A DNA stretch of 64,000 nucleotides, taken from assembly GCA_964464925.1 (NCBI GenBank), contig CAYXLI010000014.1, forward strand, positions 62,001 to 126,000, given 5' to 3'. Made by a program: the position numbers and the translations under genes. Shown here piece by piece: positions 9,006 through 18,171 of the stretch (positions are counted from its first letter, which is position 1; each line of letters begins with the position of its first letter). The stretch is from CAYXLI01 sp964464925. GTDB lineage: Bacteria > Acidobacteriota > Terriglobia > Bryobacterales > Bryobacteraceae. The notes under the pieces are model-generated. The model did no database searches. It was not told where the DNA came from and was given only the letters and a program-made list of their open reading frames with translations.

Positions 9006-10409
9006 GTGAACGGAAACGAGAAACTCGAACGCTACCTGCAGAAATATCCTCACGCCCACCGGACGTTCTCTCAACGGCCTCACTGGAGCCGGCGTGAGTT
9101 CTTTGAACTGGCCGGAGCCGGCGTAGTGGCTTCGTTCCTGCCCAGGCGTGCGTTCGCCGATGGCGTGTCGCAGGCGGCGCCGCAGTTGGTGAATAAGGCG
9201 AAGAATGTCATTTTCATCCTGTTGACGGGGGCTCCGGCACACGTCGACACGTTCGACTTGAAAGAGCTCTCAGGCACTACGCCGGCGGACTTCCAGCCGA
9301 CAACGGTCAACGGAATCCGCTGGCCCATGGGCCTGCTGCCCGGTATTGGCGGCAAGCTGAACGACATCGTGATCGTACGTTCCATGCGCGCCTGGGCTTT
9401 AGTGCATAGCCTCGGCCAATCGTGGGTGCAGATCGGCCGCAACCCTGCGGCGGCTCTGGGCGATATCGCTCCGAACATCGGCAGCATCGTCGCGCTCGAA
9501 AAAGAAAAGGACCGCCTGCCGAGCCAAGTCTTCCCCACGTTCCTCGCGCTCAATGCGCAGCAGAGCATCGGCTCAGGTTATCTCTCCACCAAGTACGCGC
9601 CATTCAAGGTGACGCCGGCAAGCGGCGGACTTTCGAACGTGACGAATCCGGATGGGCAGACGCGCCTGGACGATCGTTGGAGCCTGCTGCATCAACTCGA
9701 CGATCCACTGCGCAAATCGCCCGCGCCGAACGGAAAACCGATGGAGGATATGGACAGTTTTTACTCGGCAGCGAAGGGCCTCACATACAATCCGGTCGTC
9801 AACACTGCCTTCAGTTTCTCCGCCCCCGACAGCATGCGTTACGGGAATTCGGGAATCGGTAACTCCTGCCTGGTGGCCAAGCAGGTCCTGACCGCAAACC
9901 AGGGGACCCGATATATCGAAATCATGTATGGCGGCTGGGATATGCACCAGAACATCTACGACAGGAACACGAATCCCAGAGGCAATCTGTACACAATTTC
10001 CAAGCCGCTGGACGACGCCGTCGCCGCGCTGCTCACCGATCTGAAATCGACCGGGTTGCTCGATCAGACACTGGTTGTGATGGGCGGCGAATTCGGCCGC
10101 ACCACCGGCAAGCTGAATCCCGCGAACGGGCGCGATCACTGGCCGCAGCAGTTCGTGATGTTTGCAGGGGCCGGTGTAAAGGGCGGACGGGTGATCGGCG
10201 CGACTAACGCAGATGGGTCGGCTACAGCGGATCCGGGTTGGTCACAAGGACGCGACGTGAAGCCGGAGGACGTGGAGGCGACGATCTACTCGGCGCTCGG
10301 GATTGATTATACGTACGTGAACTACAACGATCCGTTCCATCGAGGCTTCGAGTACGTCCCGGGAGGCAAGGACGGAGTATACGCGCCCATCACGGAATTA
10401 TGGGGATAG
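9006..10409 (+). CDS. DUF1501 protein, Tat-exported partner of DUF1549
   Basis: A 467-aa protein of the DUF1501 family, alkaline-phosphatase/sulfatase-like superfamily. A twin-arginine motif (SRREFFELAGAG) is followed by a hydrophobic stretch ending ASFLPRRAFA, so export is probably by Tat. Family landmarks are NVIFILLTGAPAHVDTFDLKE near residue 65, YGGWDMHQNIYDRN, LVVMGGEFGRTTGKLNPANGRDHWPQQFVMFAGAGVKGG, and the C-terminal VEATIYSALGIDYT. The start is GTG at 9006 after an AGGGAGAA ribosome site. Its 3' end overlaps the convergent hemerythrin gene by 20 bp. Cotranscribed with the DUF1549 gene. Confidence 0.9.
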   Translation: MNGNEKLERYLQKYPHAHRTFSQRPHWSRREFFELAGAGVVASFLPRRAFADGVSQAAPQLVNKAKNVIFILLTGAPAHVDTFDLKELSGTTPADFQPTTVNGIRWPMGLLPGIGGKLNDIVIVRSMRAWALVHSLGQSWVQIGRNPAAALGDIAPNIGSIVALEKEKDRLPSQVFPTFLALNAQQSIGSGYLSTKYAPFKVTPASGGLSNVTNPDGQTRLDDRWSLLHQLDDPLRKSPAPNGKPMEDMDSFYSAAKGLTYNPVVNTAFSFSAPDSMRYGNSGIGNSCLVAKQVLTANQGTRYIEIMYGGWDMHQNIYDRNTNPRGNLYTISKPLDDAVAALLTDLKSTGLLDQTLVVMGGEFGRTTGKLNPANGRDHWPQQFVMFAGAGVKGGRVIGATNADGSATADPGWSQGRDVKPEDVEATIYSALGIDYTYVNYNDPFHRGFEYVPGGKDGVYAPITELWG

Positions 10410-10830
10410 TCGGTTCGTTCCCTTTTTTGCGGAGGTACTCAGCCAGCCACGGCTCATATTCGTGATCCGCGCCTAGGATGTGATGGTGCAGCCAACTCCG
10501 CATGAACTCCATCAGCAGGAGGCTCATGCGGATTCCGCCTACCCTCATATCGTTCTGGAATCGACCGAGCTTGGCCAGGAGTTCCTGATGGTCGCGGAGG
10601 TGTGCCTCATAGCCGGGGTATTTCGCCTCACGCATCCAATGCTCTTCCGACTGAAAGTGATTTTGAGTTTGAGAGATCAGGCGATCCAGGATCGACTCAA
10701 GGACCGTCTTGCTCTTGCCTGTCGTGATTCCGTCGTGGAGTTCGTTGATCAGATCCATCAACGCGCCATGTTGCCGGTCTAACTCCGGCACATGCACGCT
10801 ATAGGCTTCCGCCCAGTTGAATAACGCCAT
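10390..10830 (-). CDS. bacteriohemerythrin
   Basis: A 146-aa hemerythrin-domain protein. The expected di-iron ligands are visible: H in WAEAYSVHVPELDRQHGALMDLINELHDG, the HxxxE pair HFQSEEHWMREAKYPGYEAHLRDHQELL, and the last H/D pair in WLHHHILGADHEYEPWL. The start at the second Met (MALFNW) matches the usual N-terminus of this family; the frame is open 11 codons further upstream. These proteins bind O2 reversibly and serve as oxygen sensors or carriers in the cytoplasm. It is not clearly cotranscribed with a partner gene. Confidence 0.9.
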   Translation of the reverse strand: MALFNWAEAYSVHVPELDRQHGALMDLINELHDGITTGKSKTVLESILDRLISQTQNHFQSEEHWMREAKYPGYEAHLRDHQELLAKLGRFQNDMRVGGIRMSLLLMEFMRSWLHHHILGADHEYEPWLAEYLRKKGNEPTIPIIP

Positions 10831-10888
10831 GTTGCTGCTCCCGGACTGGCGCCGGGCGGCCACTACTCTTTCATTCTACGGGATCGGT

Positions 10889-11191
10889 TCAGGCTTCCAG
10901 GAATCCGGCCCGGCGCAGTGCGCCTTCCAGTTCTTCCTTTCCGAACGTTGTGCTCACAAATAGCTCCTGCCGGGCGCCGCCGCTCAGCGCGATGGCTTTC
11001 CATCCGTTCGTTGTTGGCACTGTGACCCGGGCACGCGGTTCGCCCTTGGCATCGCGCACGGGACGGATGACGCCCGGAATCACGGAACGGATCTCGGCAT
11101 TGGAATCCAGAAGAATCTGCAGGCGCTCCTTCACTCCATCGATGATGCTATGTTCGACCTTCAGCCTGTCCTTCGCCGTGCGGAGCCGCAT
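10889..11191 (-). CDS. DUF2103-like small protein
   Basis: A 100-aa protein reading KLKVEHSI-like at the start (DRLKVEHSIIDGVKERLQILLDS), then IRSVIPGVIRPVRDAKGEPRARVTVPTTNGWKAIALSGGARQELFV. I recognise this as the DUF2103 type, sometimes labelled a predicted metal-binding protein. The C-terminus (TTFGKEELEGALRRAGFLEA) is charged and helical. Function is unknown. It lies between the hemerythrin and the CxxCH protein on the same strand, with short gaps, but a shared transcript is not certain. Confidence 0.65.
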   Translation of the reverse strand: MRLRTAKDRLKVEHSIIDGVKERLQILLDSNAEIRSVIPGVIRPVRDAKGEPRARVTVPTTNGWKAIALSGGARQELFVSTTFGKEELEGALRRAGFLEA

Positions 11192-11215
11192 GATTCGATT
11201 AAATACCCAGATGAG

Positions 11216-11911
11216 CTACTTCTTATTGTGGCAGCCTATGCAACCTGCCTGCGCGGCAGGCAGCGGAGTTTTCGTCTTTAGCCAATCCATTGCACGCTTC
11301 GCATAAGACGTGTTGGGAAGTTCAGTGAGGATGCGCCGGTAGTACGCTTCGGCCTTACGGGTCTCACCGAGGCGGCTGTAGGCATCGGCCAACCCTTGCA
11401 GCAGTTCCCCCTGCGGATGGGTACCGAGCGTGTCGAAAAATGCCGCCTGAATCCGTAGCGTAGCTTCGTAATCTTCGGCGCCCCGGCGAATGAGCGGCAG
11501 GACTGTATCGGGTGGCATAAAGCGCGTGCCCGTCAGCAGCGCGGCCCCCCGGGGCACGCGAACTCCCTCACTGTCCGGCGAAAGCTGAACGGCCCGATCC
11601 ATTTCCGCAAGTCCTGTTTGTGACAATCGCCGGCCAGTTTCAGGATCCTTGTTGCGGAAGGCTTGGCCAGCTTGATAATAGAGCCCCGCTCCATGCCACA
11701 CCAAGGCTTCTGCATGATCAGGCTCCTCAGCCAGAGTGGCTTCAGCTTTAGTCATGCCCCGTTTCAGGGCTTGGTCGTTACCTGCAAATCCGGCAAAGAA
11801 ATCTTCACGGATCACGAAATCGAAATGGCCTGGAGCCGAAACCAAGCTGACCGCGAAGCCGGATACGACGGAAACTGCCGCAATCGCGCCTAGGGTGGTT
11901 CTTTTGTTCAT
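11216..11911 (-). CDS. TPR-like exported protein ending in a CxxCH motif
   Basis: A 231-aa protein. The N-terminal hydrophobic segment (LGAIAAVSVVSGFAVSLVSA) looks like an anchor or signal. The middle is TPR-like (DHAEALVWHGAGLYYQAGQAFRNKD; ELLQGLADAYSRLGETRKAEAYYRRILTELPN). The last 12 residues hold CIGCH, a c-type haem attachment motif, four residues before the stop. A haem site at the extreme C-terminus is odd; it may be a true cytochrome tail or a metal site. If haem binds, the protein must be periplasmic. Confidence 0.7.
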   Translation of the reverse strand: MNKRTTLGAIAAVSVVSGFAVSLVSAPGHFDFVIREDFFAGFAGNDQALKRGMTKAEATLAEEPDHAEALVWHGAGLYYQAGQAFRNKDPETGRRLSQTGLAEMDRAVQLSPDSEGVRVPRGAALLTGTRFMPPDTVLPLIRRGAEDYEATLRIQAAFFDTLGTHPQGELLQGLADAYSRLGETRKAEAYYRRILTELPNTSYAKRAMDWLKTKTPLPAAQAGCIGCHNKK

Positions 11912-11974
11912 TGCTGGACTCCTCGGATACAGATTAGGCGATTCGCCACCGTTCGAACGATAGAATCTGAGAAC

Positions 11975-13183
11975 GTGCGCAAATGGCTGCCCACCGTGGC
12001 GATGATGCTGGTCTCGCTCATCAGCTACATCGATCGCAACACCCTTGCCCTGCTCGCCCCTACGATTCTTCGGGAGACCGGATTATCCGGCGAGCAGTAC
12101 GGCTTTATTATCTCCGCCTTCTCGATCGCTTACATGGTCGGAAATCCTGTGTGGGGAATGCTGCTGGACCGGTTCGGCCTACGGCTCGGGATGATGTCGG
12201 CGGTGGGGTTCTGGTCGTTCGCCTCCGTTGCCCATGCCTTCGCCGGCGGATTCTTCAGCTTCGGAGCGGCGCGGGCGCTGCTCGGATTCGGAGAGGGCGC
12301 CACTTTTCCCGCCGGACTGCGGACGGCCGTGCAGACGCTTCCCGCCGATCAGCGCTCCCGAGGCATCGCGATCTCGTACAGCGGCGGATCGCTCGGCGCC
12401 ATTGTCACACCGCTCATCGTGACGCCGATTGCAGCGTGGTTCGGCTGGCGGGGCGCGTTCTGGTTTACCGGGCTGATCGGTTTACTTTGGCTCGCGATTT
12501 GGGCCGTGCTGGCGCGCAGCATCCCTCCAGCGCTTCGCGTTGTCGGCCGGAAGCATTCGATCGGCCTGACGGACCGGCGGGTGTGGGCATTCATGGGGGC
12601 ATACGCGTTTGGCGGGCTGCCGCTGGCATTCGTGATCTACGGCGCTGCTATCTATCTCAGCCGGGCACTGCATCTCTCCCAGCTCACAATCGGGAAGCTG
12701 CTATGGATTCCGCCACTCGGTTGGGAGGTGGGTTATTTCCTTTGGGGATGGCTCGCGGATCGTTTCGCTACACGCTATGGGGTGCTCCTTGGGACAGCCG
12801 GTCTACTTAGCCTTCCGCTTGCTTTCACGAGCGCCACCTCCTCGGTTCCGCTTGTGATGGCCGAGTTATTCTTTGCGATGTTTATGGCCGCCGGATTCGT
12901 GATCGTTTCTATTGCGTATGCTTCCCGCGTTCTTCCCAGCGAACGGTCAGGCCTGGTGGCGGGACTGGGAGCGGGATCCTGGTCCGCTCTGGTAGCTTTG
13001 GTGATGCCCTGGTTCGGGCGTATGTTCGATCAGCAGCGCTTCGCCGAAGCGTTCACCGTAGCGGCTCTGTTTCCCATCGTCGGGTTTCTGTTGTGGTTCA
13101 GTTTGGGCAGAACGCCGTCAGTTCCAGGAAGCGGAAGACGTGCTGAGCAGGACGGCCGAAGTGTCCGTGCGAATGGCGATTGA
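11975..13183 (+). CDS. MFS transporter, ACS-like (anion:cation symporter) type
   Basis: A 402-aa major facilitator with 12 predicted membrane segments. The TM1-2 signature is SYIDRNTLALLAPTI ... AYMVGNPVWGMLLDRFGLRLGM, and TM4 has RALLGFGEGATFPAGLRTAV followed by RSRGIAISYSGGSLGAIVTPLI. These are typical of the ACS family, which includes hexuronate and glucarate carriers. The start is GTG at 11975. Its 3' end overlaps the convergent gene by 66 bp. The substrate is probably an organic or sugar acid, by family only. Confidence 0.87.
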   Translation: MRKWLPTVAMMLVSLISYIDRNTLALLAPTILRETGLSGEQYGFIISAFSIAYMVGNPVWGMLLDRFGLRLGMMSAVGFWSFASVAHAFAGGFFSFGAARALLGFGEGATFPAGLRTAVQTLPADQRSRGIAISYSGGSLGAIVTPLIVTPIAAWFGWRGAFWFTGLIGLLWLAIWAVLARSIPPALRVVGRKHSIGLTDRRVWAFMGAYAFGGLPLAFVIYGAAIYLSRALHLSQLTIGKLLWIPPLGWEVGYFLWGWLADRFATRYGVLLGTAGLLSLPLAFTSATSSVPLVMAELFFAMFMAAGFVIVSIAYASRVLPSERSGLVAGLGAGSWSALVALVMPWFGRMFDQQRFAEAFTVAALFPIVGFLLWFSLGRTPSVPGSGRRAEQDGRSVRANGD

Positions 13184-13885
13184 GGTCGAGACCAGATCAT
13201 CGTACAAGCCGGCCTGTGGGAAGCTCACGCGGCATTCGACCGTGCCGGTGAAGTCCTTCAAGTCGGGATAACGCTGCGCCAGATCGATGAAAAACTGCCC
13301 GGGCGCCTGATCGTTCGCAAATTGAATCTCATCGGTCTTTACAACGGCTCCGGACGGATCGATGAAGCTCAGGTCCACCATGGCGTTGAACGTTTCGGAA
13401 AGCAAGAGCAATTGCATCTGCAGACCATCGACCGGATAAAGGTAGCGGCGCTCCAGGCCCGGGGTCAACGGAATGGTCCAATCGATTCCCAGATCACGAT
13501 TGCGAACGCGGGCTATGCCGCCAATCCGTTTGCCGGGGGCCAGCACCTGCGCGTACCCCTGCAGCATGGCGCTGGAGCGATCGTTCAACTCGATCGTGAA
13601 GCTTTGGCCTGCGTTGATCGTGCCTGAGACCAAATCTCGATCCACAGTCAGTCCCACGGCTGCTTTCATCACAGGCGACCACGGTTTGGACAGCCCATCT
13701 CCCGCGCGGAAGAAAATCTGGAAATCCGCCGGGCCGGATTCGAGGCTCATCATCGTGATCGTGGTGGACCACCCGCCGCCATTCCGTACCAAGGGGAAAT
13801 ACCGGTCCCCCGGCTGGACCGAGGCAGCGAAGCTGCAGAAGCCGAAGAGAAACAGACACAAAACGCGCATAGTAGCATCGTGCAC
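13118..13885 (-). CDS. exported protein of unknown function
   Basis: A 255-aa protein with a signal peptide (MRVLCLFLFGFCSFAASVQ). The mature part is beta-rich, with YFPLVRNGGGWSTTITMMSLESGPADFQIFF near the start and GYAQVLAPGKRIGGIARVRNRDLGIDWTIPLTPGLERRYLYPVDG in the middle. This layout recurs in short secreted proteins of Solibacter, possibly an adhesin-like sandwich; I do not recognise a named family. No cofactor motif is visible. It is transcribed away from the DUF1800 gene and converges on the MFS gene. Confidence 0.65.
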   Translation of the reverse strand: MHDATMRVLCLFLFGFCSFAASVQPGDRYFPLVRNGGGWSTTITMMSLESGPADFQIFFRAGDGLSKPWSPVMKAAVGLTVDRDLVSGTINAGQSFTIELNDRSSAMLQGYAQVLAPGKRIGGIARVRNRDLGIDWTIPLTPGLERRYLYPVDGLQMQLLLLSETFNAMVDLSFIDPSGAVVKTDEIQFANDQAPGQFFIDLAQRYPDLKDFTGTVECRVSFPQAGLYDDLVSTSIAIRTDTSAVLLSTSSASWN

Positions 13886-14016
13886 GCGGCGTGCATCACG
13901 GGGCTGACATTCCGGTTAAGAGTTCGTTACGAGCGGAGCCTTTCGGAGGCTATAAATATTTACGAACCATCGCGACCTTCTTTCGTCTGAAAGTGTTGAA
14001 TAGAGCGGGAACTGAT

Positions 14017-15852
14017 ATGAACAGGAAGAGAATCCGGGCAGCGGCTACAGCAGTTGCTGTAGTTTCCGTTTCAGTGGTTTGCCCGGCTGGCGGCAAACAC
14101 GCTGCCGAGGGTCTGTTTACCCAGAAGCTGACGAATGACCAGCAAGTCTTACATGCCTTAAACCGGCTGACGTTCGGGGCGACACCGGCCGATGCAGAGT
14201 CCGTAAGGAGGCTTGGTGTCCGCAAATGGGTCGAGCGGCAGTTACATCCCGAGTCGATTCCTGAAAACCCAAAATTGCAGGAGCTTTTGAAGCCGCTGAA
14301 TTCGCTTGCCATGGCGGCTGCGGAAATGACGAAGCGGTATCCGCCTCCGCAATATGTCATGGCCGTCGCGATGGGCAAAGCGCCCATGCCGCGGGATCCC
14401 GAAGAGCGCGTGATTCTGGAACGCCTGGCTGCGCGTTACAAGGCCCGTTTGGAAAAGAAGCATGCCGGAGACGAACTCCTGAAGCCTTCGGAGAAGACGC
14501 CCGTCGAAGAACTACTCAGTCCGTCCGAGATTCGGACACTGCGCAGGGGCACAGAGGAAGAGCGCGCGGCGTTGCTTAAGACGATGCCTCAAGAGCGGCT
14601 CGATCAACTCGCTTTCAATCTGCCGGAGCAGGCTCGTGGGAGACTGCTCGCCGTAGCTCCTGTGGAGATTCGCCGGAAAATGTTGTTGTATTCGGCTCCA
14701 CAGCAGGTTGTAGCGCAGGACTTGGCCGAGGCCAAGCTGTATCGCGCGGTGTATGGCAACCGGCAGCTGCAGGAAGTACTCGCCGATTTTTGGTTCAACC
14801 ACTTCAACGTCTATCTGGATAAAGGCGCGGACCGGTATCTGGTGACTGCGTATGAGCGGGATGTCATCCGGGAGCACGTGCTCGGAAAGTTTCGAGATCT
14901 GCTACAGGCGACGGCAGAAGATCCTGCCATGTTGTTCTACCTCGATAACTGGCAGTCCGTTGCTGCGAATACAGACCGGCAAGGCGCGATGCGGAAGAAG
15001 GGGACGAGGGGGCTCAACGAGAATTACGCCCGCGAACTGCTGGAACTGCACACGATGGGCGTGGACGGCGGCTACACGCAGAAAGATATTATCGAGGTCG
15101 CGCGGTGTTTCACCGGTTGGACCATCAAGGCGCCGTTCCAAGGCGCGGGCTTCCAGTTCAACGAGCGCGTTCATGATAAGGGTGAGAAGGTTGTGCTGGG
15201 TGTGACGGTCCCGGCCGGCGGCGGACGAGAGGACGGACTGAAGGTTCTGGACATTCTGGCTCATCAGCCGGCGACCGCCAGGTTCATCTCGAAGAAGCTT
15301 GCGATCCGGTTTGTAGCGGACAATCCGCCGAAGGCACTGGTCGATGCGATGGCGGTTACATTTCAAAAAACGGACGGAGACATTCGAGCCGTGATGGAGA
15401 CGATGCTGCGGTCTAAAGAGTTCTGGTCACAGGGGGCGTATCGCGCGAAAATGAAATCGCCCTTGGAAATGGTAGCGAGCGCATTGCGGGCAACCGGTGC
15501 GAACATGGATTCAGCGATTCTTGTGGCACAGAAAATCGGCGAACTCGGTGAACCGCTCTATCGGAAGCAGGAACCGACCGGCTATTCGAATTCCGGTGAA
15601 GAGTGGGTCAACTCGGCATCGTTGCTCGGCCGGATGAATTTCGCACTCGCGCTCACAAGCAATCAATTGCGCGGCGTCAAGGTGGACGCCGGGAAATTCG
15701 AAGGCGATCCGACACATGTCGCGCAGGCGCTCTTGCTCACGCCGCCAACCGCGCAGACGAAGGAAGCCATCGACAGAGGTCTGGCGGAGAAGAAGGAACC
15801 GTCGGTGCTGGCCGGTCTGGTGCTGGGTTCCCCTGAATTCCAAAGAAGGTAA
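14017..15852 (+). CDS. DUF1800 secreted protein
   Basis: A 611-aa protein with the chosen ATG giving a signal peptide (RAAATAVAVVSVSVVCPAGG); upstream in-frame codons look non-coding. DUF1800 landmarks are LHALNRLTFGATPADAESVRRLGVRKWVERQLHPE, LADFWFNHFNVY, DNWQSVA, GLNENYARELLELHTMGVDGGYTQKDIIEVARCFTGW, and C-terminal EMVASALRATG. The family is always next to DUF1501 proteins, as here with a 5-bp gap. Function is unknown; it probably acts outside the cytoplasmic membrane. Confidence 0.92.
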   Translation: MNRKRIRAAATAVAVVSVSVVCPAGGKHAAEGLFTQKLTNDQQVLHALNRLTFGATPADAESVRRLGVRKWVERQLHPESIPENPKLQELLKPLNSLAMAAAEMTKRYPPPQYVMAVAMGKAPMPRDPEERVILERLAARYKARLEKKHAGDELLKPSEKTPVEELLSPSEIRTLRRGTEEERAALLKTMPQERLDQLAFNLPEQARGRLLAVAPVEIRRKMLLYSAPQQVVAQDLAEAKLYRAVYGNRQLQEVLADFWFNHFNVYLDKGADRYLVTAYERDVIREHVLGKFRDLLQATAEDPAMLFYLDNWQSVAANTDRQGAMRKKGTRGLNENYARELLELHTMGVDGGYTQKDIIEVARCFTGWTIKAPFQGAGFQFNERVHDKGEKVVLGVTVPAGGGREDGLKVLDILAHQPATARFISKKLAIRFVADNPPKALVDAMAVTFQKTDGDIRAVMETMLRSKEFWSQGAYRAKMKSPLEMVASALRATGANMDSAILVAQKIGELGEPLYRKQEPTGYSNSGEEWVNSASLLGRMNFALALTSNQLRGVKVDAGKFEGDPTHVAQALLLTPPTAQTKEAIDRGLAEKKEPSVLAGLVLGSPEFQRR

Positions 15853-15857
15853 CGAAC

Positions 15858-17072
15858 ATGGTCAGCAGGCGATTCTTTTTGAAATCTTCGGCATTGGCAA
15901 TGTACGGAGTGGGTGCAGCTCCTGCATGGCTCGCGCGCGCAGCCGACACGACGGAAACGAAACGGAAGAAAGTTCTGGTCGCGATTTTTCAGCGCGGGGC
16001 CATGGACGGGTTGAACGTAGTCGTTCCATATGGAGATGCGGACTACTACGCCATTCGGCCAACTATCGCGATTCCGAAGAAAGACGTGCTTGAACTGGAT
16101 GGGATGTTCGGCCTCAACCCGGCATTAAAGCCGTTGAAGGCGATCTATGAAGCGAAACATCTCGCCATTGTGGAAGCAGTGGGCTCGCCCGATCCGACGC
16201 GTTCGCACTTCGATGCACAGGACTACATGGAATCAGGCACACCCGGTCTGAAGGCCACGCGCGACGGCTGGCTCAACCGGGCTCTCCCGGAAGCGAAAAG
16301 TACTTCGCCTGTTCGTGCCGTCAGCCTGGGTCCGGCTCTCCCAAGGACGCTCCGCGGCGGCAATGCTGCTGTGGCAGTGAACAACCTCAGCGAGTTCCAG
16401 ATTCGCGATCCACAGTCGGCGATGACGTTCGAGAGCATGTACACCACCACGGCCGATAAAGTGCTGAGTGGTACGGGCCGGGAAACATTTGACGCGATCA
16501 AGATCGTGCAGAACATTCAGAAGCAGACCTACGTGCCTTCGAACGGTGCGCAGTATCCGGGCGGCCGCTTCGGACAGAGCCTGCAGCAAATTGCACGCCT
16601 CATCAAAGCAGATGTGGGCCTGGAAGTAGCGTTTGCCGACATGGGCGGATGGGATACTCACGTAAACGAAGTCGCCGCCAATCCGACACAAGGCCAACTC
16701 GCAAATCTCCTGACGGAGTTTGGAGCCGCCATGGGTGCGTTCTATCAGGATCTCGGTGAGCGGATGGAGGACATCGTCCTCGTGAGTATGTCCGAGTTTG
16801 GACGCACCGCGAAGGAGAACGGCAATCGCGGAACGGATCACGGCCATGCGAATGTAATGTTTGTAATGGGCGGGCCGGTGCAGGGCGGGAAAGTATACGG
16901 CGATTGGCCGGGGCTTGGAAAGGAACAGTTGTACGAAGGGCGCGACCTAAATCTGACAACCGATTTCCGGGACGTGTTGAGCGAACTCGTGACGAAGCAC
17001 ATAGGGGCCCGCGATCTGTCGCATGTGTTTCCGAACTATAAGCCTGAGAGCCAGCGCGGGCTGCTGGCCTGA
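15858..17072 (+). CDS. DUF1501 protein, Tat-exported partner of DUF1800
   Basis: A 404-aa protein. The twin-arginine start (MVSRRFFLKSSALAMYGVGAAPAWLARAA) is a clear Tat signal. Landmarks are VLVAIFQRGAMDGLNVVVPYGD, RSHFDAQDYMESGTPG, DMGGWDTHVNE, LVSMSEFGRTAKENGNRGTDHGHANVMFVMGGPVQGGKVYG and DFRDVLSELVTKHIG. It is the second DUF1501 gene in this window and differs in family from the one beside DUF1549. It is in an operon with DUF1800. Confidence 0.92.
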   Translation: MVSRRFFLKSSALAMYGVGAAPAWLARAADTTETKRKKVLVAIFQRGAMDGLNVVVPYGDADYYAIRPTIAIPKKDVLELDGMFGLNPALKPLKAIYEAKHLAIVEAVGSPDPTRSHFDAQDYMESGTPGLKATRDGWLNRALPEAKSTSPVRAVSLGPALPRTLRGGNAAVAVNNLSEFQIRDPQSAMTFESMYTTTADKVLSGTGRETFDAIKIVQNIQKQTYVPSNGAQYPGGRFGQSLQQIARLIKADVGLEVAFADMGGWDTHVNEVAANPTQGQLANLLTEFGAAMGAFYQDLGERMEDIVLVSMSEFGRTAKENGNRGTDHGHANVMFVMGGPVQGGKVYGDWPGLGKEQLYEGRDLNLTTDFRDVLSELVTKHIGARDLSHVFPNYKPESQRGLLA

Positions 17073-17093
17073 GCTTCGTGCGCGGCCGTTTGA

Positions 17094-18125
17094 ATGGGCC
17101 AGACCGAACGTATTCTGCGAATCCAGCAAATGCTTCAGGAGCGCGCGCAGGTGTCGCGACAGGAGTTTCTTGAGGCGTTGGAGGTCTCACCCGCGCAGTT
17201 CAAGCGGGATTTGGCGTTCCTGCGGGACCGGTTTCAAGTACCGATCGATTACGATCCGCGAAGGCGTTCCTATGTTCTGACCGGAGAAGACACCGCGCAA
17301 TACGGCCTGCCGGGTCCGCTTTATACGCCCGCGGAAATTCACGCTCTGCTTTTGATGCAGGACCTGATTACGCAACTGCAGGCCGGCTTGCTCGATGAAC
17401 ATCTGGGGCCGTTACGCGAACGGCTGAAACTCCTGCTGGGGCGTGACGATCTCTCCGCGGCCGATGTACGCCGCAGAATCCGCATCCTGCACATGGCATC
17501 GCGGCCCGTGAACCCCAGATTCTTTCAGCAGGTGAGCCACGCAACACTAACGCGGCAACAGGTGCGGATCTCCTATTTCAATCGCTCGCGCGGGATCGCG
17601 ACCGAGCGGACCATCTCGCCGCAGCGGCTCGTTTTCTACCGCGGCAATTGGTACCTGGATTCCTGGTGCCATCTTCGCGAGGCGCTGCGCAGCTTTGCGG
17701 TTGATTCCATTCAAGCTGCCGAGATGCTGCCCGCCGTCGCGAAGGAGATTGGGGAGGAGACTCTCGACGCCCACCTCGGCGCCGGGTATGGGATCTTTTC
17801 AGGGACGGCTGAGCAGGTCGCGGTGCTGCGGTTTGATCCGGAAGTCGCGGCCTGGGTGAGGTCAGAAGTGTGGCATGCCCGGCAGGTCCAAGAGGAGGAG
17901 TCTACGGGACACCTGATCCTGAGAGTTCCGTACGCAAAGGAGCATGAACTCGTGATGGACATCCTGCGCTGGGGTCAGAACGTGCAGGTACTGGCGCCTA
18001 ACTCATTGCAGGAATTACTGATCGAGCGACTCCGCCGCGCCCTGGGCCGGTATACGCCCGATCTGCGAAACGAACCCAATTGGCGCGCCGATGCCGTTTT
18101 TCTCAAAGAAGAACCGAAAAAATAA
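17094..18125 (+). CDS. WYL-domain transcriptional regulator
   Basis: A 343-aa protein. The N-terminal winged HTH (RILRIQQMLQERAQVSRQEFLEALEVSPAQFKRDLAFLRDRFQVPIDYD) is followed by a WYL domain around residues 140-210 (QQVRISYFNRSRGIATERTISPQRLVFYRGNWYLDSWCHLREALRSFAVDSI). The C-terminal WCX-type extension runs to the end (LEELLIERL-like). WYL domains sense ligands, often nucleic acids or nucleotides, and many such regulators control stress or defence genes. It starts 21 bp after the DUF1501 gene and may be cotranscribed. The target is unknown. Confidence 0.88.
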   Translation: MGQTERILRIQQMLQERAQVSRQEFLEALEVSPAQFKRDLAFLRDRFQVPIDYDPRRRSYVLTGEDTAQYGLPGPLYTPAEIHALLLMQDLITQLQAGLLDEHLGPLRERLKLLLGRDDLSAADVRRRIRILHMASRPVNPRFFQQVSHATLTRQQVRISYFNRSRGIATERTISPQRLVFYRGNWYLDSWCHLREALRSFAVDSIQAAEMLPAVAKEIGEETLDAHLGAGYGIFSGTAEQVAVLRFDPEVAAWVRSEVWHARQVQEEESTGHLILRVPYAKEHELVMDILRWGQNVQVLAPNSLQELLIERLRRALGRYTPDLRNEPNWRADAVFLKEEPKK

Positions 18126-18127
18126 TT

Positions 18128-18150
18128 GGTAGCTCATTCCGTGAGCTACC
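18128..18150. other. perfect 9-bp hairpin between WYL gene and rmuC
   Basis: GGTAGCTCA and TGAGCTACC flank a 5-nt loop. In the + direction no T tract follows. In the - direction the hairpin is followed by AATTATTTTTT, a terminator-like tail, though no minus-strand gene ends here. It could attenuate antisense transcription into the WYL gene. Confidence 0.4.
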
Positions 18151-18171
18151 TGCAAGGGCACAATAGAGAGC

